This document shows positions 27,922 through 38,630 of a stretch of 64,000 nucleotides of DNA, piece by piece. Under the pieces are notes generated by a model. The model was not told the DNA's origin, did no database searches, and saw only the letters and a list, made by a program, of their open reading frames with translations. The position numbers were made by a program, and so were the translations under genes. The DNA comes from Secundilactobacillus angelensis (GTDB taxonomy: Bacteria; Bacillota; Bacilli; Lactobacillales; Lactobacillaceae): contig NZ_JAAXLJ010000006.1 in NCBI RefSeq assembly GCF_012641075.1, forward strand, positions 90,184 to 154,183, written 5' to 3'. How positions within the stretch are numbered: position 1 is the first letter of the stretch; each line of letters begins with the position of its first letter.

Positions 27922-29101
27922 CACCCTTTATCGCCTTTATAGTCGCATTTTTCAAACGAATGTAAGCATTATAAGACGGTGAAGTGCCCCCTAAGTTATC
28001 AGCCTGGAAAACTTCCGACTTAGAAATATCTGGCCGCATGTCGGTATCTGAATACCGAGTGAGCGAAATCTTTCCATCACGCCGAGCAATAAAGATTTGA
28101 TCTCCTCGATCAATTTCATCAAGAAACTCAGAATAATGAGTACTAAAAATCAGTGTACTGCGGTTAAGGTTAATTTTGGGATTAGTAAAGTACTCCATGA
28201 AGGTTCGGGCAATCGAATGGTTAAAGTGATTCTCAAGTTCATCAATAAAAATAATGCCACCCGACTTTAAGGCCGCAATAATGTCAGCATAAAGTGTAAC
28301 CCCTTTTGCAGTACCAGAAGATAGATATTTGGTGACTGCCAGAAAGTTCTTTTCAGTAATGACGTTATCTTCTCCACGGAACTTAAGCTGATAAAAGAAA
28401 TTGCCATCCTTGGTTTGGTTCAGTCTCAAATATTCGATTGTAGGGTCAAGATACGCCAATATTTCACCAGGAACTTCTTTACCAGGTGTGTAAACTAACG
28501 CGTTGTAATCTGTATAAAACAGTGTCTCAACTACCGCAGGAACCTGGTAATCACTCGTCTTGATAATTGACCTAAATACTGAATCATCATCCGCTAATAC
28601 AGAAGCTGCCACTTCATTCAGATTATTGCGATCCAATAGTGGTTTTGTACCCTTAAATTTCAAAAAGTCCTTTTTTGTGACCTGTTCCGAAACCTTTTTA
28701 CCGAAAATCTTTTCCTGCGAAATAATCCATTCGCCACTTTGATTTTGAAACTCAATTTCATCACGATATATTTTTGCGTCCGATCCACACCAGAGAGTAG
28801 TCACATTGATTGGTTTTTCGCCAATTAACACATCGTCTAGTTTAGTTTGGGAAATTGATTTGTTTTGAATTAACAGACCTAACACACCCATAATTAATTT
28901 CATTATGGTAGTTTTACCGGTCGCATTTTTACCAACTAAAGTGGCTATATTGTTCACCCAATTTCGTCCAAACAATTTTGTCAATGAATCATGTTGATCC
29001 ATCATTACCCGTTGTTCAGCCAACAGGGAGAAGGTTAACTTGGATTCTAAAAGTGGATGATTTCTAACTGTCATCTCTAAAAAGGAAAGCTTATTTTGCA
29101 T
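27914..29101 (-). CDS. RloA/AbiLi-like ABC-type ATPase of a putative defence system
   Basis: The 395 aa protein has an ABC/SMC-like ATPase with Walker A GKNATGKTT (57-65), a signature-like segment LSSGTAKGVTLYADI, Walker B GGIIFIDELENHFN and a switch motif FSTHYSEF. About 200 residues of non-conserved insert separate Walker A from the signature, as in RloA, AbiLi and OLD-type ATPases (AAA_15). There are no membrane segments, so it is not a transporter. A plausible role is sensing phage infection and activating its small partner. The ATG follows AGGAGGTGCATC. Confidence 0.75.
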   Translation of the reverse strand: MQNKLSFLEMTVRNHPLLESKLTFSLLAEQRVMMDQHDSLTKLFGRNWVNNIATLVGKNATGKTTIMKLIMGVLGLLIQNKSISQTKLDDVLIGEKPINVTTLWCGSDAKIYRDEIEFQNQSGEWIISQEKIFGKKVSEQVTKKDFLKFKGTKPLLDRNNLNEVAASVLADDDSVFRSIIKTSDYQVPAVVETLFYTDYNALVYTPGKEVPGEILAYLDPTIEYLRLNQTKDGNFFYQLKFRGEDNVITEKNFLAVTKYLSSGTAKGVTLYADIIAALKSGGIIFIDELENHFNHSIARTFMEYFTNPKINLNRSTLIFSTHYSEFLDEIDRGDQIFIARRDGKISLTRYSDTDMRPDISKSEVFQADNLGGTSPSYNAYIRLKNATIKAIKGDA

Positions 29102-29251
29102 GATGCACCTCCTATCTGTAAATATAGTATATCATTAAATACAGATATTTAAACGGATTATCTGTTTGAACTACTAATTTTGTTTCGGATTGTTTCGTTT
29201 CTCATATACCATATACACATTATACGTTTAAAACATAAATAGATTGCATTC

Positions 29252-29287
29252 AAAAAACTCCCAAAATCATTATCGGATTTTGAGAGC
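29252..29287 (-). terminator. Terminator of the third LPXTG gene
   Basis: CTCxCAAAATC and GATTTTGxGAG arms form the stem on the minus strand, followed by TTTTTTG, 66 bases past the stop codon at 29353. Confidence 0.65.
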
Positions 29288-29352
29288 TTTTGTAGAACTA
29301 GATTAATATTAAATATTATCTGCACATGCTTGTTTTGCTGAAATAAAGGGAA

Positions 29353-30936
29353 TTAAGACTTCCGCTTCTTCCAAGCAAGACCCAAAGTTGCAATCAAACC
29401 TGCTAAGCCAACTAATGCAGCACCAGAAGTCTGGTTCTCACTTTCATTAGTTTGAGGCAGCTTCGTTGTTGCACGCTTCTGAGTGCTTGGAACGCCCTCT
29501 TTAGTCACAACTTGCGCGTACTTCGGCACGTCATTTATTATCTTCTCTGGCGGAACCGGTGTACCTGGCTTAGTAGGCGGAACCGGCCGACTTGGTTCAG
29601 ATGGCTGTACCGGCTGAGTTGGCTGAGTCGGCTGTGTTGGTTGCGTCGGCTGTGTTGGTTGTGTTGGCTGGGTCGGTTGCGTTGGTTGCGTCGGCTGAGT
29701 CGGTTGTGTCGGCTGAGTCGGTTGTGTCGGCTGTGTTGGTTGTGTTGGCTGAGTCGGTTGAGTCGGTTGTATAGGCAAATAAACGCGAAGTGGCAATTCA
29801 TTCATCAACAGTGGTGCATCAATCTCAGTATTTTCAGGAAGAACCGATGCATGTCCAGGATTACCAGTTTGAACACTAGTCTGATATCCAGGTAAGTCTG
29901 TCAAAAGACTGTTTAAGTAACTATATGAAGCAGGTGTTGAGGCAACAAACAATGGCATAAACTGCATAACTGCTTCTTCATCTTGTGGATTTGCCACGCC
30001 AGCCAACCACTGTGCAGCAATGTTTCCAGGAATGAGATATGGTTGCCATACTTGTTTTGTAACTGGATCGGTAATGTTCATTGATTCAGTCTCTTGCAGA
30101 GCCTTCAAATCATTCATATCTTTAGTAAGTGCTTGTTCAATTGCTTGTTGAGCAGCTGGATTATCTGTATATGCAGCTTTCCCGGCAGCAATCAGCTGGT
30201 CGGTAAGATATTGATACAATGTACTATTATTTTTGATTACATCAGCATAAGGCTTACCAATACCCGCCAAATATTGCGCTTCGGTCTGGTTAGGGCCTAC
30301 TTGACTTAAAATATAATCGTTCAGCTGTTTTGCAGCCGTCACACCATCTGAGGTAGCCAGTGCAGCCTTTATTGCATCGTGAAATTGTTCCATCATTTGC
30401 AATGGAACTGACGCCGGACCAGGTTGCAGTCCTGTAAAGTCTTGATCAACCTGTGTCGTCTGCGTGTGCTCGCTGTCTTTTCCATTGTGGCCGGTATTCC
30501 ACGCGTCGTCAGTTACTTTCGTACTATCTGGTATGATCGTCTTACTATCAGTATATGTAACCGCTGAAGCTGCAGTAACAGGCGTCCCAGATGCAGTTGA
30601 GTTGGTTGCCAATTGATTTCCAGTTGCCGAACTTGGTGCCGGTTGCGTAGTTCCAGGATTGCTAGATGCATCCGCTGTATTCCCCTGCGTTGCATCCGCA
30701 ACAGACTGCGCAGCGCTGCTACCAGCTGCGTCTGATGCCTGTTGTCCCGTTTGTGAATCACCATTAATAGCGACACTGCTATTTTGGATCGTTGAATTTT
30801 GATTATTGACTTGGCTGGTTGTGTCCGAGCTGTTCGTCCCATCTGCCTTAGCAGAAACGTTCCCTACCAGCATACCGGACAAGATCGTCGCGCTTATAAG
30901 CACCGACTTCCAAGCCTTCTGTTGACGTGATGCCAT
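29353..30936 (-). CDS. Wall-anchored (LPQTNE) surface protein with a Pro-Thr-Gln stalk
   Basis: From the ATG at 30936 (after AGGGGGATTTATC) the protein is 527 aa; the frame is open upstream, but those codons are not expected to be translated. It has a signal peptide ending in VSAKA near residue 30, a Ser/Thr/Gln-rich segment to about 130, a helical domain of unknown type (about 130-400), 17 tandem PTQ repeats that should span the wall as an extended polyproline-like stalk, and LPQTNE at 493 with a KKRKS tail. No known ligand-binding domain was recognised. A glycosyltransferase is divergently encoded. Confidence 0.85.
   Translation of the reverse strand: MASRQQKAWKSVLISATILSGMLVGNVSAKADGTNSSDTTSQVNNQNSTIQNSSVAINGDSQTGQQASDAAGSSAAQSVADATQGNTADASSNPGTTQPAPSSATGNQLATNSTASGTPVTAASAVTYTDSKTIIPDSTKVTDDAWNTGHNGKDSEHTQTTQVDQDFTGLQPGPASVPLQMMEQFHDAIKAALATSDGVTAAKQLNDYILSQVGPNQTEAQYLAGIGKPYADVIKNNSTLYQYLTDQLIAAGKAAYTDNPAAQQAIEQALTKDMNDLKALQETESMNITDPVTKQVWQPYLIPGNIAAQWLAGVANPQDEEAVMQFMPLFVASTPASYSYLNSLLTDLPGYQTSVQTGNPGHASVLPENTEIDAPLLMNELPLRVYLPIQPTQPTQPTQPTQPTQPTQPTQPTQPTQPTQPTQPTQPTQPTQPTQPTQPTQPVQPSEPSRPVPPTKPGTPVPPEKIINDVPKYAQVVTKEGVPSTQKRATTKLPQTNESENQTSGAALVGLAGLIATLGLAWKKRKS
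29611..29769. repeat. 17 tandem 9-bp repeats encoding Pro-Thr-Gln
   Basis: The array codes for 17 PTQ units in the surface protein and uses mixed synonymous codons (GGCTGTGTT, GGTTGCGTC, GGCTGAGTC and similar on the plus strand). Copy number could change by slippage, altering stalk length. Confidence 0.9.
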
Positions 30937-31206
30937 GATAAATCCCCCTTGTACGAAAATGCCAAAAAGCACTCCAATTGAATAGTGAATCTTAACACCT
31001 AAGTTCATACGAAAGTATACTACATGTTTGGTGAAGTTGCTAACGAAAAGTACGTATTTTAAAGTGTTGAATTGCCCAAGTATTTGATAATGTAGTAAGC
31101 TAATGATATAAGAAATTAGCGACCAGTGGCTGCCAGTTGTCATACTAGCGGTCAACCACTTAATGATAAGAATACGAAGCAGGCTACAGACCTTGGGGGA
31201 ATCTTC

Positions 31207-32688
31207 ATGAATTACTTTTTGACATCTTACTTTAACGAAACACCATCAGCCATTGAAATTGCCGAGATTCGGCGTCTCAGATTATTTGACCAAATCGGTG
31301 AACCAGCCGCAATCGTTACCGAGTCCCCCATCTGGGATTCCGGGTACACGCTGGGCCAGCTGGGTATTGGTCAACGCGTCATTAATATGTATAGCTACTA
31401 TCAGCAGCTGGATCAGTACGATGGACCGGAAATCACCACCACCTCCATCCGTAGCACACTGCCTGATCTGACCTTTGAAAACAATCAAATTCTCAATGCT
31501 GGTAAACCAGTGGTCAAAATCCACGAAGAACACGGTCACCTTTCCTACGTGGACTATCTCGACCTATTCGGCTTTACCAACCGCCGAGACTTCTACGAGC
31601 ATGGCGTTCGTAGCCATTCAGAATTCTACGATGACCACGCCAAATTACAGATTAAGCAGTACTACAACTATCAGAGCAAGCCAGTGATTACCTGCTACTA
31701 CCACGGTGGCCCAAGCAACCAGGCCATTCTCACCATGATTCACTTGGAAATTGGCAACCAGACATTGCAGTTCCAAACATTGGATGCCTTCCGTGCGCAC
31801 TTCTTAAACGATTTAACCCAAGATAACGACACCCTCATCTGTGATCGTGAAGACTACTGGGGTAAAGCCATGGGACTGATGCACAACAACCCACGACGGA
31901 TGCTGGTCATCCACGCGGCCTTTACCACCAATGCTAAACGTGGCGGTGAAGTCTTCACCAGCATCAAGGACACCATCGAACACGGTAAACTGGACAGTAT
32001 CATCACCTCCACCAAAGCAGAAGCTGATGACATCCACGCTCGCTTCCCTGACGTTCCAACCCAGGTAATTCCAGTAACCGCATTCCCAGACGAACGACTG
32101 AACACCTATTACCCCTTTGAAGCCAGAACGCCATTTCAAATTATTGCTGTGGCGCGTGTCACCGAAATCAAGCAGTTAAGCCACGCCATTAACGCCGTCA
32201 TCAAACTGCACGGGCACTTTCCTGAAGTGGACTTCAAAATCTACGGTTATGAGGATCTGCTGAATGGCTATGCGGAGTCGAAAAACTTACGTAACATCGT
32301 GAGCCAAAATAACGCTGCGGCTTACGTGCACTTTATGGGATTTACCAAAGAGCTCAGTCAGGTTTATCAAAAGGCGGACTTGCTGTTGTTGACAAGCCGC
32401 AGTGAAGGCTTCTCTATGGCGATTCTTGAGGCACTGTCTTATGGGTGCCCAGTGGTGAGCTATGATATCAATTATGGGCCGAATGAGCTAGTAAAGCCTG
32501 GTGAGAATGGGCAGTTGGTGCCGGCGAATGATGAGTATACGCTGTTTAGGAATTTGGTTGACATTTTTGAAAATCGGGAGCAGTTGCGGGAATTTGGGCT
32601 GTTTGCGCAGAAGTCGGTTATGGTGTTTGGGGAGTGTGAAGTGGCGAAACGTTGGGAGTCAACTTTGAAGAATGATTCCCGACAATAA
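31207..32688 (+). CDS. GT4-family glycosyltransferase (TagE/TarM/GtfA-like)
   Basis: The 493 aa protein has the two-part layout of poly(glycerol-phosphate) alpha-glucosyltransferases and adhesin O-glycosyltransferases: an N-terminal beta-sheet domain (about 1-200) and a GT-B catalytic domain with [11 protein letters not shown] and the donor-binding [24 protein letters not shown] segment (EX7E motif near 400). It is cytoplasmic. The substrate could be teichoic acid or the divergent Ser/Thr-rich surface protein 270 bases away; sequence alone does not decide. The ATG at 31207 follows GGGGGAATCTTC; the longer frame has no site. Confidence 0.82.
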   Translation: MNYFLTSYFNETPSAIEIAEIRRLRLFDQIGEPAAIVTESPIWDSGYTLGQLGIGQRVINMYSYYQQLDQYDGPEITTTSIRSTLPDLTFENNQILNAGKPVVKIHEEHGHLSYVDYLDLFGFTNRRDFYEHGVRSHSEFYDDHAKLQIKQYYNYQSKPVITCYYHGGPSNQAILTMIHLEIGNQTLQFQTLDAFRAHFLNDLTQDNDTLICDREDYWGKAMGLMHNNPRRMLVIHAAFTTNAKRGGEVFTSIKDTIEHGKLDSIITSTKAEADDIHARFPDVPTQVIPVTAFPDERLNTYYPFEARTPFQIIAVARVTEIKQLSHAINAVIKLHGHFPEVDFKIYGYEDLLNGYAESKNLRNIVSQNNAAAYVHFMGFTKELSQVYQKADLLLLTSRSEGFSMAILEALSYGCPVVSYDINYGPNELVKPGENGQLVPANDEYTLFRNLVDIFENREQLREFGLFAQKSVMVFGECEVAKRWESTLKNDSRQ

Positions 32689-32712
32689 GATGGTGTAAGC
32701 ATATTTCTATAT

Positions 32713-32752
32713 AAAAATGGACAGGTCATTTCACCGTGACCTGTCCATTTTT
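32713..32752. terminator. Bidirectional terminator between the GT4 gene and rfbB
   Basis: A 16-bp perfect stem (32713-32728 and 32737-32752) with an eight-base loop gives T-runs on both strands. Confidence 0.9.
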
Positions 32753-32789
32753 GGAACTTTCTATTTCTAAAATTTACGAATGATTGTAG

Positions 32790-33743
32790 CTATTTATTTG
32801 TGTAATAGTCTTTATAGTATTGAACCGTCTTTTTAAATGCTTTCTCAAAGTTAGCTTCCGGTTTCCAACCCCAGCTCCGTTCAATTTTCGAACTATCCAC
32901 CGCATACCGCCAATCATGTCCCAGCCGGTCAGCTACATACTCAATTCGGTCTTCACTAATTCCCAACTCAGAACAAATCAGCCGCACGATTTCATTATTC
33001 GACCGCTCGTTGTGTCCACCGATATTATAGACTTCCCCAGCACGCCCGTAACACATCACTAAATCAATCGCTCGGCAATTATCCATGACGTATAGCCAAT
33101 CCCGCACATTCTGACCATCACCATAAATTGGTAATGTCTTCCCTGCCAGACCACGAGTAATCATCCGTGGAATCAGCTTCTCAGGATGCTGCCGTGGCCC
33201 ATAGTTGTTTGAACTTCTGGTAATTGATACATCTAGTCCATAAGTTTCAAAGTACGCTCTCGCCAGCATGTCTGCGGAAGCTTTGCTAGCAGAATATGGT
33301 GAGTTAGGTTGCAACGTTGATTCCTCGGTAAAATATCCAGTTTTTCCTAATGCACCGTATACTTCATCCGTGGATATTTGAATAAATTTCGAAATGCCTG
33401 CCTCTTTTGCAACATCCAGCAATGCCATCGTTCCCTCTACATTAGTTTCCACAAAGGTATCTGGGTTCGAAATTGAACGATCTACGTGTGATTCAGCTGC
33501 AAAGTTGACAATCACATCAATGTCATACTCAGCAACTAAATGACGAACTAGTTCTCGATTACGAATATTGCCCTGCACAAAACAATAACGAGAATCAGCT
33601 GAAACGCCATCTAAATTATGTAGATTGCCGGCATAGGTAAGTAAATCGAGGTTAATAACGCTATCCTCAGAATAATTCTGCAATACATATCTAACAAAAT
33701 TGCTGCCTATAAAGCCTGCACCACCTGTCACTAAAATTCTCAT
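32790..33743 (-). CDS. rfbB: dTDP-glucose 4,6-dehydratase
   Basis: The enzyme makes dTDP-4-keto-6-deoxyglucose, the precursor of dTDP-rhamnose. The 317 aa short-chain dehydrogenase has the NAD motif TGGAGFIGSNF at 6-16, STDEVYG, and the YSASK catalytic pair near 150. The final third is shorter than in many RfbB (about 340 aa). The partner genes rfbA, C and D are not in this window. It is the last gene of the polysaccharide cluster, preceded by a terminator, so it likely has its own promoter. Start ATG after GAGGAGTG. Confidence 0.93.
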   Translation of the reverse strand: MRILVTGGAGFIGSNFVRYVLQNYSEDSVINLDLLTYAGNLHNLDGVSADSRYCFVQGNIRNRELVRHLVAEYDIDVIVNFAAESHVDRSISNPDTFVETNVEGTMALLDVAKEAGISKFIQISTDEVYGALGKTGYFTEESTLQPNSPYSASKASADMLARAYFETYGLDVSITRSSNNYGPRQHPEKLIPRMITRGLAGKTLPIYGDGQNVRDWLYVMDNCRAIDLVMCYGRAGEVYNIGGHNERSNNEIVRLICSELGISEDRIEYVADRLGHDWRYAVDSSKIERSWGWKPEANFEKAFKKTVQYYKDYYTNK

Positions 33744-33871
33744 GTCATATCACTCCTCAGGATTATAAATAGTACTTCAATGTAACCCAATCAAAAATTT
33801 CACACTTCATAAGTCTAGATAATTAAACACATTTATTAATTTAAGCAAGAACAATTAATATCTTTAAATTT

Positions 33872-33904
33872 AAAAAGCCCACAAATCAATACTAGATTTG
33901 TGGG
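33872..33904 (-). terminator. Terminator after the acyltransferase gene
   Basis: CCCACAAATC and GATTTGTGGG form a 10-bp stem followed on the minus strand by CTTTTTA. Confidence 0.85.
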
Positions 33905-33963
33905 TTATTTCTAGAAACTATGATGGAAACTCAGCCCACAAATGTCAAAGCTCATTTCCAAAT

Positions 33964-34974
33964 TTAGGTAGTCACCATATGCTTAACTATAGGGATCCGA
34001 ACCATTAAACTAGCGATAATAGTCACAAAACCTACAACAACTACAAACAATAAAATTAATAAATTGCCACCATGTATTTCCAATACTTTTTGTAAGACCA
34101 TTATTACAAACGGATGAATAATATAAATTGCCATTGTTATACCAGAAAGAAACTCAATATTACGACTTTCTCTAGCTTCGGATTTAAAATATACTGATAA
34201 TGAAATAAAAAGAGCAATGCAAAAAATAAATGTCAGAATATTATCATAATTAAATTCAGCGTAGTGATTATGGATAAGCACTTTATTGAAAATTGAATAT
34301 ATAATTAATAGGATAAAAGAAGTAACTGAGACGGCAAACAACATGGTTTTGTGAATGAAATTTTCAAAATCAATACGCTTTATCCCGCATCCAATCATAT
34401 AAAAATCCAACCAAGTCCAAAATCTAAAAGTTTGAATAACATTGCTTTGAACCGGATAACCCTCTAAATGCGAAAATATATCTGTCCCAAAGCATATTAA
34501 AGTCAAACAGATAATTGCAATTGGTAAAAAATGGACACTTTTATTCATCAGCCAGGATAGTATAGGGGCAAGCATATATAAAATCATAAGACTACCTAGA
34601 AACCAAAAGTGATAGAGATGTCCAACCTGTATCAATCCGCCAAACACATTAAGAACAAAATTCCCATTGCTCTTAATAATAGTCTCAGCGCAAAACATGA
34701 GTAATCCCCAGGAAACTACAACGAAAATTAAAGTCCGTATTTTTTTAAATGAATACGCGAATGATATTCTTTTTTTGTTAAGCACAAAATAACCATTTGC
34801 CATAAAAAAAAGAGGAATAGCAGGTGTTCCTGCATAGTAAAGAATTTGATTAGCCAAGTCACTATTCGTCTGAAAGTTTGCATCACCAAATACATGCAAA
34901 CCAATAACACCTAGACAAGCAATAATTTTAATTAGATCAATACCATAATTTCGCACCGATTTTGTTTCCGACAT
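33964..34974 (-). CDS. Membrane acyltransferase (acyltransferase 3 family)
   Basis: The 336 aa protein has about ten membrane helices and the family N-terminal pattern GIDLIKIIACLGVIGLHVFG with its catalytic histidine. It would transfer an acetyl or similar group to a sugar of the exopolysaccharide. It follows the flippase gene by 32 bases and belongs to the same AT-rich cluster. The start follows GGAAGGATT. Confidence 0.85.
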   Translation of the reverse strand: MSETKSVRNYGIDLIKIIACLGVIGLHVFGDANFQTNSDLANQILYYAGTPAIPLFFMANGYFVLNKKRISFAYSFKKIRTLIFVVVSWGLLMFCAETIIKSNGNFVLNVFGGLIQVGHLYHFWFLGSLMILYMLAPILSWLMNKSVHFLPIAIICLTLICFGTDIFSHLEGYPVQSNVIQTFRFWTWLDFYMIGCGIKRIDFENFIHKTMLFAVSVTSFILLIIYSIFNKVLIHNHYAEFNYDNILTFIFCIALFISLSVYFKSEARESRNIEFLSGITMAIYIIHPFVIMVLQKVLEIHGGNLLILLFVVVVGFVTIIASLMVRIPIVKHMVTT

Positions 34975-35006
34975 ATGATTTGTAATCCTTCCTAAACAAC
35001 ATAGTG

Positions 35007-36422
35007 CTAATTTTTTAAATTTTGTTTTACTTCTTTAATTAAGTGAACTCGAAGCAACAATAGTAATATAACATAAGCCAAAATTCCAATGATGACTTCA
35101 ACAATCAACATCAACCAAGTCATTGGCAATCTATTGTTTAACATGAAGACAATCACAAACATAATCAACCCTGCAAGTAGATACTTACCAGTATCCAAGA
35201 ACAAATTATGATAGTTCACTTGCTTACGAACCACAATTAATTGATAGATTGTAACTGTCGCTTCTGAAATGACAGTTGCGATTGAAGCACCAACCGCGCC
35301 CCAAAGTAAAATTAAAGGAATATTGACAATTAAATTAACAACAGCACCTATAACAACTGATGTAGTATATTTTTTTGTCTGATTTGTTGGCAGCAAATAC
35401 TGCGTTCCAATGGCATTACTCCAAGCAATCAGCAAAATAACTACCGCTTCAACTATCATCACGGGGACAACGCTATTAAACTTGGCAGTAAAAAACAATG
35501 GTACAAAAGTTGGGGCAACAGCCATCAGTCCAAAGGTCATTGGAACTGAAAGTGCCGTGACAAACGAAAAGCTCTTATAAAGTAGCTGTTTTGTCTTTTC
35601 ATGCTGACCGTGCGCAAAAGCATTTGCCACATGTGGTAGCATAACTGTCCCAGTTGCTGTCACAACCGCTAAAACCATCTTAATCATCTTATCAGACTGA
35701 TCAAAGTATCCAGCTGCTCGAACCGAAATCATCGATCCAAGCATCGTTTTATTTAAAACTAAATATACCTGCGTTGCAACTTGTGGCACAAACAATACGA
35801 AAGATGGTAATAAGTGACGCCACAAATTCATGCTGCGCCATTTCGGTGACCCAATATATCGTTTAAGGCTTGGGAATAGAGTCAAATTACCTAGCAACAA
35901 CGAAATTGACAAAATTAAAATATAAGTATTTAAATCAGCATATGACCTCACTAAAGCAAAAATGCTGATTAAAGTAATGATCTTCACTACAAAGTTTCTA
36001 AGAACGGTTACAGCAAAATTTTCAACTCCCATGAAAAACCATGAGATATCAAATGCAGCAGCGATAATAGATAAGGACTGAGCCCAATAATACTTTTGAT
36101 ACTGATCAACAAAGAGTAAAAAAATCATAAAAGCGAGAAATGCAATTATGATTGTCACTATGCGCATAAAAAATATTTCGTAAAAGGTCCGAGTCAGTTG
36201 AACTCTATCATCTCTAACAAAAGCCACCTGTCGATTACCATATAAATTAACACCAATACTTCCAAACAAAATAAAATACTGAATAATTGAGTTTGTGTAA
36301 GAATTTATACCTACCCCAGTAGGACCTAATACACGAGCTAAATATGGTGTAGTAATCAGTGGCACTAATAATATAAACACCTGATAGGACGCGTTATATA
36401 AATAATTTCTTACTACCCTCAT
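35007..36422 (-). CDS. wzx: Wzx-type polysaccharide flippase
   Basis: The 471 aa protein has 12-14 membrane helices and the N-terminal pattern NYLYNASYQVFILLVPLITTPYLARVLGP, typical of MATE-like oligosaccharide flippases (RfbX/Wzx). It moves undecaprenyl-linked repeat units across the membrane. It starts six bases after glf, with the glf end GGAGAATAA serving as ribosome binding site. Confidence 0.92.
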   Translation of the reverse strand: MRVVRNYLYNASYQVFILLVPLITTPYLARVLGPTGVGINSYTNSIIQYFILFGSIGVNLYGNRQVAFVRDDRVQLTRTFYEIFFMRIVTIIIAFLAFMIFLLFVDQYQKYYWAQSLSIIAAAFDISWFFMGVENFAVTVLRNFVVKIITLISIFALVRSYADLNTYILILSISLLLGNLTLFPSLKRYIGSPKWRSMNLWRHLLPSFVLFVPQVATQVYLVLNKTMLGSMISVRAAGYFDQSDKMIKMVLAVVTATGTVMLPHVANAFAHGQHEKTKQLLYKSFSFVTALSVPMTFGLMAVAPTFVPLFFTAKFNSVVPVMIVEAVVILLIAWSNAIGTQYLLPTNQTKKYTTSVVIGAVVNLIVNIPLILLWGAVGASIATVISEATVTIYQLIVVRKQVNYHNLFLDTGKYLLAGLIMFVIVFMLNNRLPMTWLMLIVEVIIGILAYVILLLLLRVHLIKEVKQNLKN

Positions 36423-36428
36423 CCGATT

Positions 36429-37538
36429 TTATTCTCCAAATTCTTTACTAACAACCTTCAAGGCAGCCATGATTGTTTGATCCATGTTGTAATATCGATA
36501 TTGTCCTAATCGACCACCGAACACAACGTTGGGTACACTTTTTGCAAGCTCTTGGTACTGTTTATAAAGTGCATTGTTCTTAGTATTATTCACTGGATAA
36601 TACGGTTCATCGCCACGTTTCCAATCTTTAGGATATTCTCGAGTGATAATGGTTTTACCTTTATCACCTTTGCCAAACTCAAAATGCTTGTGTTCGATCA
36701 CCCGAGTATAAGGCGTTTCAGCATCCGTGTAATTTACGACAGCATTCCCTTGATAATTATCGACATCTAATTCTTCAGTTTCAAATCGTAAACTACGATA
36801 TTGTAACTCTCCTAATTGATAATCAAAAAATTTATCAATCATACCGGTAAAAATTACTTTATCGTACTGTTTCAAATATTCATCCTTTTTATCGAAGAAA
36901 TCCACACCAGTATGCACATCAATCAGCTTATTATCTAACATCTTTTCAATAATCTGAGTATATCCGCCAATTGGAATCCCTTGATAAGTATCATTAAAGT
37001 AATTATTGTCATACGTTAATCTAACAGGCAAGCGACGAATGATAAAGGCAGGTAGGTCACTTGCTTTCTGTCCCCACTGTTTTTCAGTATATCCCTTGAC
37101 CAATTTTTCATAGATATCTCTTCCAATAAGTGAAATAGCCTGTTCCTCAAGATTAGCTGGCGTCTTGCCTGCCATCTCCTGTCTTTGATGATCAATCTTT
37201 TCTTTGGCTTGCTGGGGTGTTACAACCCCCCACATTTTATTAAAAGTATTCATGTTAAAAGGCATATTATAGATTTCGCCCTTAAAATTAGCTACTGGAC
37301 TGTTAGTATACCGATTAAATTCAGCAAATCGTGTTATATATTCCCAAATTTTCTTATTACTTGTATGAAAAATATGCGCACCATACCTATGGACTTGAAT
37401 ATTATCTATGCTTTCAGTATATATATTTCCGCCAATATGCTTTCGCCTTTCAATCACTGTAATATTCTGCCCACGCTTAGCGGCTTCATTTGCAAATACG
37501 GACCCAAAGATTCCAGAACCAACAATCAAATATTTCAT
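36429..37538 (-). CDS. glf: UDP-galactopyranose mutase
   Basis: The flavoenzyme converts UDP-galactopyranose to UDP-galactofuranose. At 369 aa it is full length, with the FAD motif VGSGIFGSVFANEAAKRG near the N-terminus, HRYGAHIFHTSN and the C-terminal FGGRLGQYRYYNMDQTI. A Gtf3-like galactofuranosyltransferase is encoded in the same cluster, so the polysaccharide probably contains galactofuranose. The ATG follows AGGAGAAATGACTA. Confidence 0.97.
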   Translation of the reverse strand: MKYLIVGSGIFGSVFANEAAKRGQNITVIERRKHIGGNIYTESIDNIQVHRYGAHIFHTSNKKIWEYITRFAEFNRYTNSPVANFKGEIYNMPFNMNTFNKMWGVVTPQQAKEKIDHQRQEMAGKTPANLEEQAISLIGRDIYEKLVKGYTEKQWGQKASDLPAFIIRRLPVRLTYDNNYFNDTYQGIPIGGYTQIIEKMLDNKLIDVHTGVDFFDKKDEYLKQYDKVIFTGMIDKFFDYQLGELQYRSLRFETEELDVDNYQGNAVVNYTDAETPYTRVIEHKHFEFGKGDKGKTIITREYPKDWKRGDEPYYPVNNTKNNALYKQYQELAKSVPNVVFGGRLGQYRYYNMDQTIMAALKVVSKEFGE

Positions 37539-38630
37539 TAGTCATTTCTCCTGTACAAAAATTTTACCAACAAAATCTTAAAGTTCTCGGTTCAACCGAC
37601 AACTTGATTCATTTACTTTAACAATTTAAAACATTTAACTGATTAGAAACCTCTAATTAGACGGTGCACCTAAGAATTGAATATCACACAAATACCATCA
37701 ATCAAAAAATATCACCAAACTGAAATTTACAATTTAAATACATAATCAGAAAATTCAGAAGTAGGATAATGAAGGCCTATATTTTAACCATACTAAGAGA
37801 AAAAAATCTCCACAATCCGATTAAATACTAGCACTCCCATGCACTATCAACAACTCTCGACCGGCAAACGGGGTCAGGATTCATTAAACATTCGATTTGG
37901 TATGTCAACATTAACCCCACATAAGGACAAGCTGCCAGTAGTTGATGTGGTACTGGTCAGACCATTTAGGAGAAATTTTCCCCTTAAATTGTCGTTCTCA
38001 CGGCTTGCAAAATTACTATTAATTTGCCTTTGCCTGTCCTTCAAGGATTAGTCGATTGCGAGCGCTAAAAAATTACCCAAGGACTATCAGTAGTCATATT
38101 TTGTTCACCATTTTTAAAGCATGTATCCCACTATTCAATTATTCTTCAACATCCATCGTACATCGCTACATTGATGCTAAACTTACTACCGATAGATAAT
38201 AAAAGAAACTATGCCAATGGAGCAAAGAATCTCGACACAATCGTTTTAATAAGAGACCATTAAGAAAATTGACAGCTAATATCACTGATCAAATTATCTT
38301 TGATGATTGAAACTGATTTCGTGTAAGAACAAATTATCAAGCCGATAAGTCGCAACGCCTAGGCACTTTAATCTAGCTCCAAACCATATGAATTTACTGC
38401 CGCAATTAGATGTAAACGGGAAGCCACAACTTACTTAACCGAAATTAAATATTTGTCAATGTGATATCAATATCACTAATTCGCCTTATATTATGTCCAG
38501 GCAATCTGTGTATATCAATCTGAGACGGTTAAGTAGGAAAAGCTGCCAACACTTTACCACTATCTCCACTGTGGTTGTTCTCACTGATAAGTTAAGTAAG
38601 TTAGTAGCAAACTTAGAATGAAATTTCATA
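37539..38630. other. 1.1-kb region without intact genes inside the polysaccharide cluster
   Basis: No frame longer than 70 codons with a ribosome binding site is seen on either strand. It separates glf-wzx from the TagF-like gene and is likely a scar of gene loss or insertion. Any promoter for glf would lie here. Two patches may be transposase remnants (see 37839-38200). Confidence 0.6.
37839..38200 (+). pseudogene. Possible decayed IS30-family transposase remnant
   Basis: One frame starts MHYQQLSTGKRGQ and later FGMSTLTPHK, resembling the N-terminus of IS30 transposases (a YxxLxxxERgqIe pattern then gMSlxxIA). Around 38145-38195 another frame reads STSIVHRYIDAKL, like their STSTIYRWI segment. 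Frames are broken between. The resemblance is weak and no inverted repeats were identified. Confidence 0.3.

Noticed and set aside
29592..29895. Plus-strand frames opposite the PTQ repeats, and the repeats as a CRISPR array
   Set aside because: The 9-bp units are codon repeats of a surface protein and there are no spacers; the opposite frames are low-complexity mirrors.
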